Assembly: GCA_030731175.1 (NCBI GenBank)
Contig: JANQUM010000107.1
Location: forward strand, 1 to 5,849
Direction of reading: 5' to 3'
Length of the DNA stretch: 5,849 nt
From: Spirosomataceae bacterium
Lineage (GTDB): Bacteria; Bacteroidota; Bacteroidia; Cytophagales; Spirosomataceae
The notes beneath the pieces were generated by a model, which ran no database searches, was not told where the DNA came from, and saw nothing but the letters and a program-made list of their open reading frames with translations. This document shows positions 5,839-5,849 of this stretch, one piece after another (positions within the stretch are counted from its first letter, which is position 1; each line of letters begins with the position of its first letter). A program made the position numbers and the translations under genes.

Positions 5839-5849
5839 AACATAATGAA

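Overview
The window looks like a chromosomal segment of a Bacteroidota bacterium, possibly a Cytophagales relative. Three things point there. Two promoter -7 elements fit the Bacteroidota consensus TAnnTTTG, one of them TATCTTTG. Starts are preceded by A/T-rich sequence instead of a strong Shine-Dalgarno. The minus-strand order GlgA-like protein, DUF4270 lipoprotein, glmS is a combination I know from this phylum. The lineage below phylum level is a guess.

Layout. Positions 1-3221 hold a tight minus-strand operon, read right to left: a 270-residue protein matching only the N-terminal half of glycogen/starch synthase (2409-3221), a DUF4270 lipoprotein (1058-2404, 4 bases after the previous stop), and the 5' part of glmS (1-1048, 9 bases after the DUF4270 stop, cut by the window edge). 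A promoter -7 box at 3287-3294 probably drives it. Upstream lies a fold-type III PLP enzyme of the D-threonine aldolase / D-serine dehydratase family (3377-4474). Next is a small, very A/T-rich gene (4507-4971) that resembles immunity protein Imm30 of polymorphic toxin systems. Divergent from these, on the plus strand, is a lipoprotein FKBP-type peptidyl-prolyl isomerase (5280-5735) with its own -7 box.

The accessory part is 4490-5145. The Imm30-like gene is flanked by inverted copies of an AAAGGCAGAGCGGGA-type repeat (A at 4491-4506, B at 4983-5002). A third copy (C at 5122-5141) forms an inverted pair with B around 120 bases of spacer. No toxin gene is visible beside the immunity-like gene, although an open frame ends one base before its start codon. 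This looks like an orphan immunity cassette inserted into core sequence, next to an operon linking amino-sugar synthesis (GlmS) with an apparently non-catalytic glycosyltransferase-fold protein and a surface lipoprotein. The rest is ordinary housekeeping sequence.
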